DNA of 60,459 nt from Streptomyces tateyamensis. GTDB taxonomy: Bacteria; Actinomycetota; Actinomycetes; Streptomycetales; Streptomycetaceae. The position numbers and the translations under genes are program-made. Under the pieces are notes generated by a model. The model was not told the DNA's origin and made no database searches. It saw only the letters and a program-made list of their open reading frames with translations. Below, piece after piece: positions 41,060-50,150 of this stretch. The stretch lies in the NCBI RefSeq assembly GCF_003205575.1, contig NZ_PYBW01000074.1, positions 53,851-114,309 of the forward strand, written 5' to 3'. Position 1 is the stretch's first letter. Every line of letters starts with the position of its first letter.

Positions 41060-42349
41060 TCAGCGCGCGGTGCGCGGCGCCCCCGGGGCCCGGGCCAGCG
41101 TGGGCAGCGCGGCGGCCAGCACGGTGACCGCGCCGAGGGCCAGGAAGGCGGCGCCGTAGGAGGAGTGGGCGGCGAGCGCGGAGACCGCCAGCGGGCCGGC
41201 CAGTCCCGCCAGGCTCCAGCCGATCAGCATCAGCCCGTAGACCGCCCCCGCGTGCGCCAGCCCGAAGAACTCCGAGGCGGCGGCCGGCATGGTGGCGAAG
41301 CCGCCGCCGAAGCAGAGGCAGACCAGCGCGGCCAGCGGCAGGAAGAGCACCGGCGAGGAGACCTGGGAGAGCGCCACCAGGCAGAGTCCCTGGGTGGCCA
41401 GCATCATCACGAAGGCGGTCATCAGCCCGGTCCGTCCGGACAGCCAGCCCCACAGCGGGCGCCCGACGGTGTTGAACACCCCCAGCACCCCGGTCAGCAC
41501 CGCCGCCAGGGTCGGGCTCAGGCCGGTCAGTGCGCCGGCCGCCGGAGCCACCACCGAGAGCATGCTGATCCCGGCCGCGGTGTTGCAGAACAGCACCAGG
41601 GTCAGCAGGTACCACTGCCGGGTGCGCAGCGCCTGGGCCGGCCGGTAGCCGGTGGCCGCCTGCTGCGCGGGCAGCGAGACCGGGCGCGGCGGGTTGGCGA
41701 AGAAGGCGGCCCCGGTCAGCGTGGTGACCAGGAAGACCGCGCCCAGCACCAGCAGCACCCGGGCCGGGTTGGCGGCGAAGTGCGCCACCAGCACCCGGTA
41801 CAGCGGCGCGCAGAGCACCGAGCCGAGCCCGAACCCGCCGGTGGCCACCCCGGCGGCCAGCGCCCGGTGCCCGGGGAACCAGCGCTGCAGCATGGTGGTC
41901 GGCACGATGTAGCCCAGGCCCAGGCCGACGCCGCTGATCCCGCCGTAGCCGAGCAGCACCAGCCAGAAGTCCTGGCGCCCGTGTGCGCAGCCGGCCACCA
42001 GCATGCCGCCCGCGTAGAGCAGGCCGGCCACCACGGCGATGCCGCGCGGCGGCCGCCGGCCCATCAGCAGGCCGCCCAGCACGGTGCCGAGGAAGACCAG
42101 GGCGTGCGCGGCGGCGAACGGCAGCCCGGCCTCGTCCCGGCCGAGCGCGAACCCGTTGCCGGGCGCCTGGAAGCCGGCGGACAGGATGCTCCACGAGTAG
42201 ACCGAGCCATAGGCCAGCTGGTTGAGCACCACGGCGCCGGCCAGCAGCGCGCGGCGGCGGCCGATCCGCTGCCGTCGGGAGACGGCCGGCGGTCGGGCCG
42301 GGGCGCGGCTCGGGCGGGGGAGCAGGGCAGTTGGACGCACGGGGGTCAC
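41060..42349 (-). CDS. MFS transporter, OFA (oxalate/formate antiporter)-like
   Basis: 429 residues with about twelve membrane helices after a basic Pro-rich N-terminus of ~35 residues. The first helix region reads LNQLAYGSVYSWSILSAGFQ, typical of OFA-family carriers, and is followed by FLGTVLGGLLMGRRPPRG and GLGLGYIVPTTMLQRWFPGHRAL. The C-terminal half has GRPLWGWLSGRTG, the second MFS A-motif. The start is GTG with GGAAGCG upstream on the minus strand. The substrate cannot be told from sequence; OFA members carry monocarboxylates. It is transcribed towards the tRNA genes and diverges from a regulator gene. Confidence 0.85.
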   Translation of the reverse strand: MTPVRPTALLPRPSRAPARPPAVSRRQRIGRRRALLAGAVVLNQLAYGSVYSWSILSAGFQAPGNGFALGRDEAGLPFAAAHALVFLGTVLGGLLMGRRPPRGIAVVAGLLYAGGMLVAGCAHGRQDFWLVLLGYGGISGVGLGLGYIVPTTMLQRWFPGHRALAAGVATGGFGLGSVLCAPLYRVLVAHFAANPARVLLVLGAVFLVTTLTGAAFFANPPRPVSLPAQQAATGYRPAQALRTRQWYLLTLVLFCNTAAGISMLSVVAPAAGALTGLSPTLAAVLTGVLGVFNTVGRPLWGWLSGRTGLMTAFVMMLATQGLCLVALSQVSSPVLFLPLAALVCLCFGGGFATMPAAASEFFGLAHAGAVYGLMLIGWSLAGLAGPLAVSALAAHSSYGAAFLALGAVTVLAAALPTLARAPGAPRTAR

Positions 42350-42529
42350 CGCTTCCGGGAGGTGGGCTTGCCGGATGTCCTACGCTCAGTGACCGCTTTG
42401 GGTTACGTGTGAAGTCGGTTACCCCGCCGGACCTGGTGAAATTGCTGGCCCGTTCAGCCGCTCCGGCTACGCTGGGTGATATCCGAGGCGTGCTGCCCAA
42501 GACCGGCTACCGCCCGCTACCGTCGGGCC

Positions 42530-43822
42530 ATGGCCGATCTCGCGCGCATCCGCAACGAAGAGCTCGCCCGGATACTCCATCAGCTCGCCTGGAGCCCCGA
42601 GCGGTTGGCCCGCGAGGTCAACCTGGTGCTGCCGCCCGGCCTGGCGATCAGTCAGACCGCCCCGTACAAGTGGCGCGACCGCGGCATGGTGCCGCGGGCC
42701 CCGCACGACCAGGCGGTCTGCGAGGTGCTCAGCCGGGCGGTCGGGATCGCCGTCACCTACGAGCAGCTCTGGGGCCGGATGGGCAGCCAGCGCGGCGCCA
42801 AGGTGCTCTCGGCCCGGCTGCTCACCGACCCGTGGACCGCCGACACCGCCCAGATCGCGCTGCGCGAGGCCGGCCTGCAGGTGGCCCCGGTCCGGCTGAC
42901 CGACCTGTTCCGCGGCGACGAGCTGGCCCGCTCGGCGCTGCAGTGGTCGGCGCCGCCGCCCCCGGTCACCGGCGGTACCGGGGCGCTGGCCGTCACCGAG
43001 GAGCAGGTGGCCGACCTGCGGCGCAGCTGCCAGGGCAAGCGGCGGCTGGCCGGCAGCTGCGGCGGCGGCCTGGTGCTGGAGCCGGCCCGGGCGGAGCTGG
43101 CGATGGTCGGCAAGCTGCTGGAGCTCGGCGACTACGCCGCCCGGCCGGAGCTGGGCCGCCGGCTGTACGCGGTGGCCGGCCGGCTGGCCCGGCTGGTGGG
43201 CTGGGCCGGCGCGGACCTCGGGCAGGAGGCCGCTGCCCAGCGGGCGTACGTGGCGGCGCTGCGGGCCGCGCACGTGGCGGGGGAGCCGGCCCTGGCGGTC
43301 AGCGTGGTGGGGAGCCTGGCGGTGCAGCTCGCGTACCACGGGTCCGGGCGCGGGCTGGACCCGGCCGAGCTGCTGGCCACCGCGCTGGCGGCGGCCGAGG
43401 CGAACCTGACGCCAAGTCAGCTTGCCCGGCAGCTCGGCCGGTTGGCCCTGGCCCACGCGCGCAACGGGGACCGGGCGGCCGCCGAGCGGGCCGCCGCCCA
43501 GGCCTTCGCCGTGCTACCGGCGGACGGGGACCGGGCGGGGCTGGCCGGCCTGGTCGGCGGCGCCCGGCTGTTCCTGGACGAGCCCGAGCAGGCCCGCCCG
43601 CTGCTGGCCGAGGCGGTGGCCGGGGTGGCCACCGCGCGGGCCAGGGCGCTGCTGCTGGTCCGGCTGGCCGAGTCGCACCGCCGAGCCGGGGACCGCGAGC
43701 AGGCCGACGAGGCGGTGCGGCGGGCCCGGGCGCTGGCGGCCGGGATGCAGTCCGGGCTGGTCGCCCGGGTGCTGCGGGAGCTGGAGGGGGCGCGGCCGGC
43801 CGGGTCGGGGCGGGCTCGGTAG
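42530..43822 (+). CDS. Probable transcriptional regulator with N-terminal DNA-binding-like and TPR-like domains
   Basis: 430 residues. The N-terminal ~75 residues look like a divergent helix-turn-helix region (LARILHQLAWSPERLAREVN, TAPYKWRDRGMVPRAPHDQA). The rest is Ala/Leu/Arg-rich and helical with TPR-like repeats (ARPELGRRLYAVAGRLARLV; LGRLALAHARNGDRAAAERA; LLLVRLAESHRRAGDREQA). Streptomycetes have many proteins of this design. The ATG at 42530 follows TACCGT (42518-42523) by 6 nt, so it may be leaderless. It diverges from the MFS gene. The target is unknown. Confidence 0.75.
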   Translation: MADLARIRNEELARILHQLAWSPERLAREVNLVLPPGLAISQTAPYKWRDRGMVPRAPHDQAVCEVLSRAVGIAVTYEQLWGRMGSQRGAKVLSARLLTDPWTADTAQIALREAGLQVAPVRLTDLFRGDELARSALQWSAPPPPVTGGTGALAVTEEQVADLRRSCQGKRRLAGSCGGGLVLEPARAELAMVGKLLELGDYAARPELGRRLYAVAGRLARLVGWAGADLGQEAAAQRAYVAALRAAHVAGEPALAVSVVGSLAVQLAYHGSGRGLDPAELLATALAAAEANLTPSQLARQLGRLALAHARNGDRAAAERAAAQAFAVLPADGDRAGLAGLVGGARLFLDEPEQARPLLAEAVAGVATARARALLLVRLAESHRRAGDREQADEAVRRARALAAGMQSGLVARVLRELEGARPAGSGRAR

Positions 43823-43871
43823 CGGCTAGGCTGCCGCCGGTACCGGATCGAGGAAAGGCTCCTACCACGCC

Positions 43872-44861
43872 ATGAAGGTTCTGATCTCCGGCGGCGCCGG
43901 CTACATCGGCAGCACCGTCGCCTCTGCCTGCCTGGCGGCCGGGCACACCCCCGTGATCCTGGACAGCCTGGTCACCGGACGCCGCGAGTTCACCGAGGGC
44001 CGGGTCTTCTACCAGGGCGACATCGCCGACGGGGAGCTGCTGGACCGGATCTTCGCCGAGCACCCCGAGATCGAGGCCGCGGTGCACTGCGCCGCGCTGA
44101 TCGTGGTGCCCGCCTCGGTGGCCGACCCGATCGGCTACTACCGGGCGAACGTGGCCAAGAGCCTGGACTTCGTCAGCCACCTGGTCCGCAACGGCTGCGA
44201 GAAGATGATCTTCTCCTCCTCGGCCTCGATCTACCGCGAGGGCGCGGACTTCAGCGTGGACGAGCAGGCGGTGATCGCCCCGCAGAGCCCGTACGCGCGG
44301 ACCAAGGCGGTCTGCGAGCAGATGTTCGCCGACATCGCCGCCACCCAGCCGGTCCGGGTGCTGTCGCTGCGCTACTTCAACCCGATCGGCGCCGACCCCG
44401 AGCTGCGCACCGGCCTGCAGGTGCGCCGGCCCACCCATGCGCTGGGCAAGCTGATCGAGGCTCAGGAGGAGGGCGTGCCGTTCACCATCACCGGGGTGGA
44501 CTGGCCGACCCGGGACGGCTCCGGGATCCGCGACTACGTGCACGTCTGGGACCTGGCCCGGGCGCACGTGGCCGCGCTGGAGCGGTTCGACGCGGCGCTG
44601 GAGGGCGGGCGCTCGGCGGCGATCAACCTGGGCAGCGGCACCGGCACCACGGTGCGCGAGCTGGTCGAGGCGTTCAACAGCGTGGTGGAGCAGCCGGTCG
44701 CGGTCCGCGAGGCCGAGCTGCGTCCGGGTGACGTGGCGGGCGCCTACACCCGCAGCGACAAGGCCAAGCGGCTGCTCGAGTGGGAGGCGGAGCACGACAT
44801 CGCCGACGGGATCCGCGACTCGCTGCGCTGGGCGGCGGTGCGCGACCAGCGGCTGGCCTGA
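43872..44861 (+). CDS. galE: UDP-glucose 4-epimerase-like NAD-dependent sugar epimerase
   Basis: 329 residues, an extended short-chain dehydrogenase. The NAD-binding motif GGAGYIGS is at residues 6-13. The catalytic Tyr-x3-Lys is SPYARTKAVCEQ near residue 140, preceded by FSSSASIY. Later segments RYFNPIGADPELRTG and DGSGIRDYVHVWDLARAH are characteristic of GalE. It interconverts UDP-glucose and UDP-galactose or related sugars. GAGGAAAGG lies 15 nt upstream, with a TAGGCT -10 box at 43825-43830. Assignment to galE rather than another UDP-sugar epimerase is by motif only. Confidence 0.88.
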   Translation: MKVLISGGAGYIGSTVASACLAAGHTPVILDSLVTGRREFTEGRVFYQGDIADGELLDRIFAEHPEIEAAVHCAALIVVPASVADPIGYYRANVAKSLDFVSHLVRNGCEKMIFSSSASIYREGADFSVDEQAVIAPQSPYARTKAVCEQMFADIAATQPVRVLSLRYFNPIGADPELRTGLQVRRPTHALGKLIEAQEEGVPFTITGVDWPTRDGSGIRDYVHVWDLARAHVAALERFDAALEGGRSAAINLGSGTGTTVRELVEAFNSVVEQPVAVREAELRPGDVAGAYTRSDKAKRLLEWEAEHDIADGIRDSLRWAAVRDQRLA

Positions 44862-44946
44862 CCGGGTCGGGCGGGCCGCACTCCCGGCCCGCCCCGACGG
44901 CGTCGAACCCCCGGCCCGCCCCGGGGTTGCTGCCTGCCGCCTGCGG

Positions 44947-44952
44947 TACCCT
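44947..44952 (+). promoter_or_regulatory. -10 element of the leaderless leuS leader transcript
   Basis: TACCCT stands 7 nt before the ATG of the 12-residue leader peptide. GGTTGC/TTGCTG at 44925-44932 could be a -35 with a short spacer. Confidence 0.5.
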
Positions 44953-44959
44953 GTTGGCC

Positions 44960-44998
44960 ATGCGAATCGTGCGCCTGCTCCTTAGCCGGCCGCGCTGA
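44960..44998 (+). CDS. leuS leader peptide (transcription attenuation)
   Basis: 12 residues, MRIVRLLLSRPR, with three consecutive leucine codons (CTG CTC CTT). It is followed by a T-tailed terminator at 45047-45073 and then leuS at 45162. Leader peptides with runs of the cognate amino acid control several amino-acid genes in actinobacteria. Here, slow decoding at the Leu codons when charged tRNA-Leu is scarce would let leuS be transcribed. The peptide has no ribosome site, and its ATG lies where the transcript probably begins, so it should be translated from a leaderless mRNA. Confidence 0.75.
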   Translation: MRIVRLLLSRPR

Positions 44999-45046
44999 CC
45001 AGGACCGGCCGAGCCGAGCGGGCTGCAGCCGGAGTCAGCGTGGCGT

Positions 45047-45073
45047 CCCCTCCTGCGAGGGGCTTTTTTGTTT
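45047..45073 (+). terminator. Attenuator terminator upstream of leuS
   Basis: A stem CCCCTC/GAGGGG (45047-45052 and 45057-45062) with a 4-nt loop is followed by C and a T6 run (45064-45069), then GTTT. This is the clearest intrinsic terminator with a T-run in the window. The 48 nt between leader stop and stem are GC-rich and could form the competing antiterminator, which I did not resolve. Confidence 0.8.
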
Positions 45074-45161
45074 CCCGGGTCCTTCCACCCGGGCCGCAGG
45101 CCCCTTTCCCGGCCGCTCAGCTGACGATTCGCAACCTGACACGATGGAGCTTCGAAGGACC

Positions 45162-48062
45162 ATGAGCGAGACGACCCCTGCCTCCGGCGCCGCCGAGGCC
45201 ACCACCGAGCCGTTCCGGTACACCGCCGCCCTGGCCGCCGACATCGAGTCCCGCTGGCAGGACACCTGGGAGAAGGAGGGCACCTTCAACGCCCCCAACC
45301 CGGCTGGTCCGCTGGCGCCGGAGACCGCTGCCGGCGCCGTCGCGCAGCGGCCGCACAGCTTCATCATGGACATGTTCCCGTACCCCTCCGGGGCCGGCCT
45401 GCACGTCGGCCACCCGCTGGGGTACATCGCCACCGACGTGTTCGCCCGCTACCAGCGGATGACCGGGCACAACGTGCTGCACACCCTGGGCTACGACGCC
45501 TTCGGCCTGCCCGCCGAGCAGCACGCGGTGGCCACCGGCGTGCACCCGCGGGTCTCCACCGAGGCCGCGATCACCAACATGCGCGGCCAGCTGCGCCGGC
45601 TGGGCCTGGGCCACGACTCCCGCCGGTCGATCGCCACCATCGACCCGGAGTACTACCGCTGGACCCAGTGGATCTTCCTGCAGATCTTCAACTCCTGGTA
45701 CGACCCGGCCGCGAAGGCCGCCCGCCCGATCGCCGAGCTGGTCGAGGCCTTCGCCTCCGGTGAGCGGGCCACGCCGGACGGGCGGGCCTGGTCCGAGCTG
45801 TCCGCCGTCGAGCGGGACGAGGTGCTGGGCGAGTACCGGCTGGCGTACGCCAAGGAGGTGCCGGTCAACTGGTGCCCGGGCCTGGGCACCGTGCTGGCCA
45901 ACGAGGAGGTCACCGCGGACGGCCGGTCCGAGCGCGGCAACTTCCCGGTCTTCAAGTCCAAGCTGCGCCAGTGGATGATGCGGATCACCGCGTACGGCGA
46001 CCGGCTGATCGACGACCTGGACCAGCTGGACTGGCCCGAGGCGATCAAGCAGCAGCAGCGCAACTGGATCGGCCGCTCCGAGGGCGCCCGGGTGGACTTC
46101 CCGGTCGGCGCCGACCGGGCGATCACCGTCTTCACCACCCGCCCCGACACCCTGTTCGGCGCCACCTACATGGTGCTGGCCCCCGAGCACGAGCTGGTCG
46201 ACGCGATCGTCCCGGCCGCCTGGCCGAGCCAGACGCACGGCGACTGGAAGGGCGGCGCGCACACCCCGGCCGAGGCGGTCGCCGCCTACCGGGCCGCCGC
46301 GGCCGCCAAGTCGGACGTCGAGCGGCAGATGGACGCCAAGGTCAAGACCGGTGTCTTCACCGGCGCCTACGCGACCAACCCGGTCACCGGAAAGCCGGTC
46401 CCGGTCTTCATCGCCGACTACGTGCTGATGGGCTACGGCACCGGCGCGATCATGGCGGTGCCCGCGCACGACCAGCGCGACTTCGCCTTCGCCCGGGCCT
46501 TCTCGCTGCCGATGGTGTGCGTGGTGGAGCCGACCGACGGGCGGTCCACCGACCCGCAGGAGTGGGACGACGCCTTCGACACCTACGACTCGGTGCTGGT
46601 CAACTCGGCATCGGCGGAGGAGGGCGGCCAGGGCATCTCGCTGGACGGCCTGAGCGTGGCGGAGGCCAAGCGGGCGGTCACCGCCTGGCTGACCGAGCAG
46701 GGCATCGGCGAGGGCACCGTCAACTACCGCCTGCGCGACTGGCTGTTCAGCCGCCAGCGGTACTGGGGCGAGCCGTTCCCGATCGTCTACGACGAGGACG
46801 GCGCGATGCACGCGCTGCCCGAGTCGATGCTGCCGGTCGAGGTCCCCGAGGTGGAGGACTACTCGCCGCACACCTACGACCCGGAGGACGCCGCCAGCAC
46901 CCCGAAGACCCCGCTGTCGCGCAACGAGGACTGGGTCAACGTCGAGCTGGACCTGGGCGACGGGGTCAGGACGTACCGGCGCGAGACCAACACCATGCCC
47001 AACTGGGCCGGCTCCTGCTGGTACGAGCTGCGCTACGTGGACCCGGTCAACTCCGCCCGCCTGGTCGACCCGGCTAACGAGGCCTACTGGATGGGCCCGA
47101 CCGAGCAGAAGCCGCACGGCGGCGTCGACCTGTACGTGGGCGGTGCCGAGCACGCGGTGCTGCACCTGCTGTACGCGCGGTTCTGGCACAAGGTGCTGCA
47201 CGACCTGGGCCACGTCTCCTCGGTCGAGCCGTTCCACAAGCTGTTCAACCAGGGCATGATCACCGCCGACGTCTACCGCGACGCGCGCCGCTTCCCGGTG
47301 CCGGCCGCCGAGGTGGAGGAGGTGGACGGCGGCTACGTGTGGCAGGGGGAGCCGGTCACCCGCGAGGCGGGCAAGATGGGCAAGTCGCTGAAGAACGCGA
47401 TCGCGCCGGACGAGATCTGCGCCGAGTACGGCGCCGACACGCTGCGGCTGTACGAGATGTCGATGGGCCCGCTGGACGTCTCCCGGCCGTGGGACCCGCG
47501 CGCGGTGGTCGGCTCGTACCGCTTCCTGCAGCGGCTGTGGCGCAACATCGTCTCCGAGGAGACCGGCGAGCTGGTGGTCACCGAGGAGCCGGCCGACGAG
47601 GCGACCCTGCGGGCGCTGCACAAGGCGGTCGACGGGATCCGCGGCGACCTGGCCGGGATGCGCTTCAACACCGCGGTGGCCAAGGCGATCGAGCTGAACA
47701 ACCACCTGGTCAAGCGCGGCTCCACGCCGCGCGAGGTGGCGGAGGCGATGGTGCTGCTGGTCGCGCCGCTGGCCCCGCACATCGCCGAGGAGCTGTGGCG
47801 CCGGCTGGGCCACGGCGAGTCGCTGGCGTTCGCCGACTTCCCGGTGGCCGACCCGGCGCTGGTGGTGGACGACACGGTGACCTGCGTGGTCCAGGTGAAG
47901 GGCAAGGTGAAGGCCCGGCTGGAGGTGCCGCCGAGCATCTCGGACGCCGACCTGGAGGCCCTGGCACTGGCCGACGCGGCGGTCGTCGCGGCGATCGGCG
48001 GGGCGCAGGTGCGCAAGGTGATCGCGCGGGCGCCGAAGCTGGTGAACATCGTCACCGGCTGA
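45162..48062 (+). CDS. leuS: Leucyl-tRNA synthetase
   Basis: 966 residues, normal for actinobacterial LeuRS. Class I signatures are HVGH at residues 81-84 (YPSGAGLHVGHPLGY) and KMGKS at about 738-742. The CP1 editing domain in between contains TTRPDTLFGATYMVLAPEH and YGTGAIMAVPAHDQRD. The anticodon-binding domain and a C-terminal domain ending APKLVNIVTG complete it. The ATG at 45162 has GAAGGA 2 nt upstream; an in-frame ATG at 45144 lies 18 nt earlier without a ribosome site. Expression is probably controlled by the leader-peptide attenuator. Confidence 0.97.
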   Translation: MSETTPASGAAEATTEPFRYTAALAADIESRWQDTWEKEGTFNAPNPAGPLAPETAAGAVAQRPHSFIMDMFPYPSGAGLHVGHPLGYIATDVFARYQRMTGHNVLHTLGYDAFGLPAEQHAVATGVHPRVSTEAAITNMRGQLRRLGLGHDSRRSIATIDPEYYRWTQWIFLQIFNSWYDPAAKAARPIAELVEAFASGERATPDGRAWSELSAVERDEVLGEYRLAYAKEVPVNWCPGLGTVLANEEVTADGRSERGNFPVFKSKLRQWMMRITAYGDRLIDDLDQLDWPEAIKQQQRNWIGRSEGARVDFPVGADRAITVFTTRPDTLFGATYMVLAPEHELVDAIVPAAWPSQTHGDWKGGAHTPAEAVAAYRAAAAAKSDVERQMDAKVKTGVFTGAYATNPVTGKPVPVFIADYVLMGYGTGAIMAVPAHDQRDFAFARAFSLPMVCVVEPTDGRSTDPQEWDDAFDTYDSVLVNSASAEEGGQGISLDGLSVAEAKRAVTAWLTEQGIGEGTVNYRLRDWLFSRQRYWGEPFPIVYDEDGAMHALPESMLPVEVPEVEDYSPHTYDPEDAASTPKTPLSRNEDWVNVELDLGDGVRTYRRETNTMPNWAGSCWYELRYVDPVNSARLVDPANEAYWMGPTEQKPHGGVDLYVGGAEHAVLHLLYARFWHKVLHDLGHVSSVEPFHKLFNQGMITADVYRDARRFPVPAAEVEEVDGGYVWQGEPVTREAGKMGKSLKNAIAPDEICAEYGADTLRLYEMSMGPLDVSRPWDPRAVVGSYRFLQRLWRNIVSEETGELVVTEEPADEATLRALHKAVDGIRGDLAGMRFNTAVAKAIELNNHLVKRGSTPREVAEAMVLLVAPLAPHIAEELWRRLGHGESLAFADFPVADPALVVDDTVTCVVQVKGKVKARLEVPPSISDADLEALALADAAVVAAIGGAQVRKVIARAPKLVNIVTG

Positions 48063-48142
48063 CGGCGGCTCAGGTGGCTGACCGGCCGGGCGGAGCCGCG
48101 GGCGGCTGGTCCGGTAGGTGCTGGATCCGGTAGCGGCCGCTC

Positions 48143-48178
48143 CAGGGCCGTCTCAGGGGAAACCCTGAGGCGGCCCTG
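48143..48178 (+). terminator. Terminator after leuS
   Basis: 16-bp arms with one G-T pair (48143-48158 and 48163-48178) and a GAAA loop, about 80 nt after the leuS stop. Confidence 0.75.
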
Positions 48179-48276
48179 ATCCGTCCCGGCTGTTGCCCTT
48201 GAACGGGGGTCGGTCCACCCGGACCGGGGATACGGTGGGAACGGAGACGGGGCAGGCCAGGCGGAAGGCGGCACTC

Positions 48277-49005
48277 ATGTTCGACGCACTCAACGTGGTG
48301 GGGGTGCTGCTCGCGCTGTTCTGCGTGGCGACGGTCACGCTGGTCCTGGTCGGCGCGGTGAAGGTGACCCGGGCCGTGGTGCGCAAGGTCGAGCGGACCG
48401 AGGCGCAGGCCCGCCGCGCGGTGGAGAACGCCGCGCTGAAGGCGAAGACCTTCACCAAGCCCGGGGCACAGGGTGAGCTGGCCGCGATCCGGCTGCACCT
48501 GCGCACCGCGCTGACCGGTACCCGCGAGGTGCTGGAGAACGGGCTGGCGAGCGACCGGCAGCTCACCGAGGCGCTCACGCTGCTGGCCCGGTTGGACACG
48601 CACGGCGCGGAACTGGACGGTGAGCTGCGGATGCTGGAGCGCGAGCCGGACCAGGCCCGGGTGACCGCCAAGCTCGGCGAGCTGCGCGAGCGGGCGGACC
48701 GGATCACGCACTCGGCGGAGTCGCTGCGCTGGGCGGCGCAGGACCGGATGCAGCGGTTCGCGGCGGACGAGCTGGGGCGGCTGAGCGAGGAGTGCGAGAA
48801 CGAGGCGGGGGCGCTGCGGCACTGGGACGCTCCGGCTGCCGGGGCGGCTGGCACGGCCGGTGCCGGTGCCGGTGCTGGTCGGGGCGGTGCGCGGCCCGGG
48901 CTCGGGTCCGGGGCTGGGCGGGTGGGCGCGGAGGACTTGCTGGGCCTCGGAGAGCGGTTCACCCAGCGGCTGCGCAAGCCCAGCCCGGGGTCCTCGGCGG
49001 GCTGA
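48277..49005 (+). CDS. Membrane-anchored coiled-coil protein of unknown function
   Basis: 242 residues. An N-terminal membrane helix (NVVGVLLALFCVATVTLVLVG, residues ~5-25) is followed by charged helices likely to form a coiled coil (KVERTEAQARRAVENAALKA; LHLRTALTGTREVLENGL; ELDGELRMLEREPDQARVT; LGELRERADRITHSAESL), then a Gly/Ala low-complexity linker. The ATG at 48277 has GGAAGG 9 nt upstream. The gene is conserved next to leuS and degV in streptomycetes as far as I recall. No enzymatic motif is present, so the role is unknown. Confidence 0.78.
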   Translation: MFDALNVVGVLLALFCVATVTLVLVGAVKVTRAVVRKVERTEAQARRAVENAALKAKTFTKPGAQGELAAIRLHLRTALTGTREVLENGLASDRQLTEALTLLARLDTHGAELDGELRMLEREPDQARVTAKLGELRERADRITHSAESLRWAAQDRMQRFAADELGRLSEECENEAGALRHWDAPAAGAAGTAGAGAGAGRGGARPGLGSGAGRVGAEDLLGLGERFTQRLRKPSPGSSAG

Positions 49006-49096
49006 CCCGGTCCGTGCCGGCGGGCGCCGGCGGTGGGGGTGGTCGGGCGCGGTCGGTGCGAGCGGAGGCGGATGTGCCCGGTGACCTCGGGAGGAG

Positions 49097-49102
49097 TAAC
49101 CT
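49097..49102 (+). promoter_or_regulatory. -10 element of a likely leaderless degV promoter
   Basis: TAACCT lies 7 nt before the ATG at 49110. The GGGAGGAG just upstream is outside the predicted transcript and need not be a ribosome site. Confidence 0.45.
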
Positions 49103-49109
49103 CCGGCTC

Positions 49110-49997
49110 ATGCCCGCCGAGCTCGCCATCGTCACCGATTCCACCGCCTACCTGCCCCAGGACGAGATCGACCGGCACCGGATCTCGGTGGTCCCGCTGA
49201 GCGTGGTGCTGGGCGACGCGGTGCTCACCGAGGGGGTGGAGATCGCCCCGAAGGACGTCGCCGAGGCGTTGCGGGCCAAGCAGCAGCTGACCACCTCGCG
49301 GCCCAACCCGGAGACCTTCGCGGCTGCCTACCGCGCGGCCGCCGAGGCCGGCGCGACCGGGGTGGTCTCGGTGCACCTGTCCGGCGAGCTTTCCGGGACC
49401 AGCGACGCTGCGCGGTTGGCCGCGGCCGAAGCACCGGTCCCGGTCCGGGTGGTGGACAGCCGGCTGGTCGGGATGGCCCTCGGGTACCCGGTGCTGGCCG
49501 CCGCCGAGGCCCGCGACGCCGGGCTCGACCTGGACGGCGTGGCCGAGGCCGCGTCGCGGCGGGCCGAACTGACCCGGGGTTACTTCTACGTCGACACCCT
49601 GGAGCACCTGCGCCGGGGCGGGCGGATCGGGGCCGCGCGGGCGTTGATCGGGTCGGCCCTGGCGGTCAAGCCGCTGCTGCACCTGGACGGCGGGCGGATC
49701 GAGCCGCTGGAGAAGGTGCGCACCGCGTCCCGGGCCATTGCCCGGCTGGAGGAGCTCGCGGTCGAGCAGGCCCTGGCGGGGGAGGGACCGGTGGACATCA
49801 CGGTGCACCACCTGGCCGCCGAGGACCGGGCGGCGGCGCTGGCCGAGCGGCTGCGCGAACGGGTCCCGGGCCTGCGCTCGCTGTACGTGGGGGAGGTGGG
49901 CGCCGTGATCGGGGCCCATGTGGGGCCGGGGATGCTGGCGGTGGTGGTGTCGGTGGAGTCGGCACGGTCGACCGGTTCGGCAGGGGCGCTGGAGTAG
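49110..49997 (+). CDS. DegV family fatty-acid-binding protein
   Basis: 295 residues. The DegV fold is indicated by AIVTDSTAYLPQDEIDRHRI, LTTSRPNPETFAAAY, GVVSVHLSGELSGTSDAARL (binding-site Ser/Thr) and FYVDTLEHLRRGGRIGAARA. DegV/FakB proteins bind a fatty acid, and in Firmicutes present it to the FakA kinase; no fakA homologue is next to this copy, so the partner is unknown. It lies just upstream of comEA, as in other actinobacteria. Confidence 0.92.
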   Translation: MPAELAIVTDSTAYLPQDEIDRHRISVVPLSVVLGDAVLTEGVEIAPKDVAEALRAKQQLTTSRPNPETFAAAYRAAAEAGATGVVSVHLSGELSGTSDAARLAAAEAPVPVRVVDSRLVGMALGYPVLAAAEARDAGLDLDGVAEAASRRAELTRGYFYVDTLEHLRRGGRIGAARALIGSALAVKPLLHLDGGRIEPLEKVRTASRAIARLEELAVEQALAGEGPVDITVHHLAAEDRAAALAERLRERVPGLRSLYVGEVGAVIGAHVGPGMLAVVVSVESARSTGSAGALE

Positions 49998-50150
49998 GCG
50001 GGGCCGGCGGGGGAGTAGGGGCTCGGGTGCCGCCTCGCGCCGCTTCGCTCATCGGATGAACACCGTGGGAGATATCCACAGGGGCGGGGTTGTCCACAGG
50101 TCTTGAGCTCGTGGTGGTGCGGGTGACCGGGGCTGCCTACCTTCGTGGGC

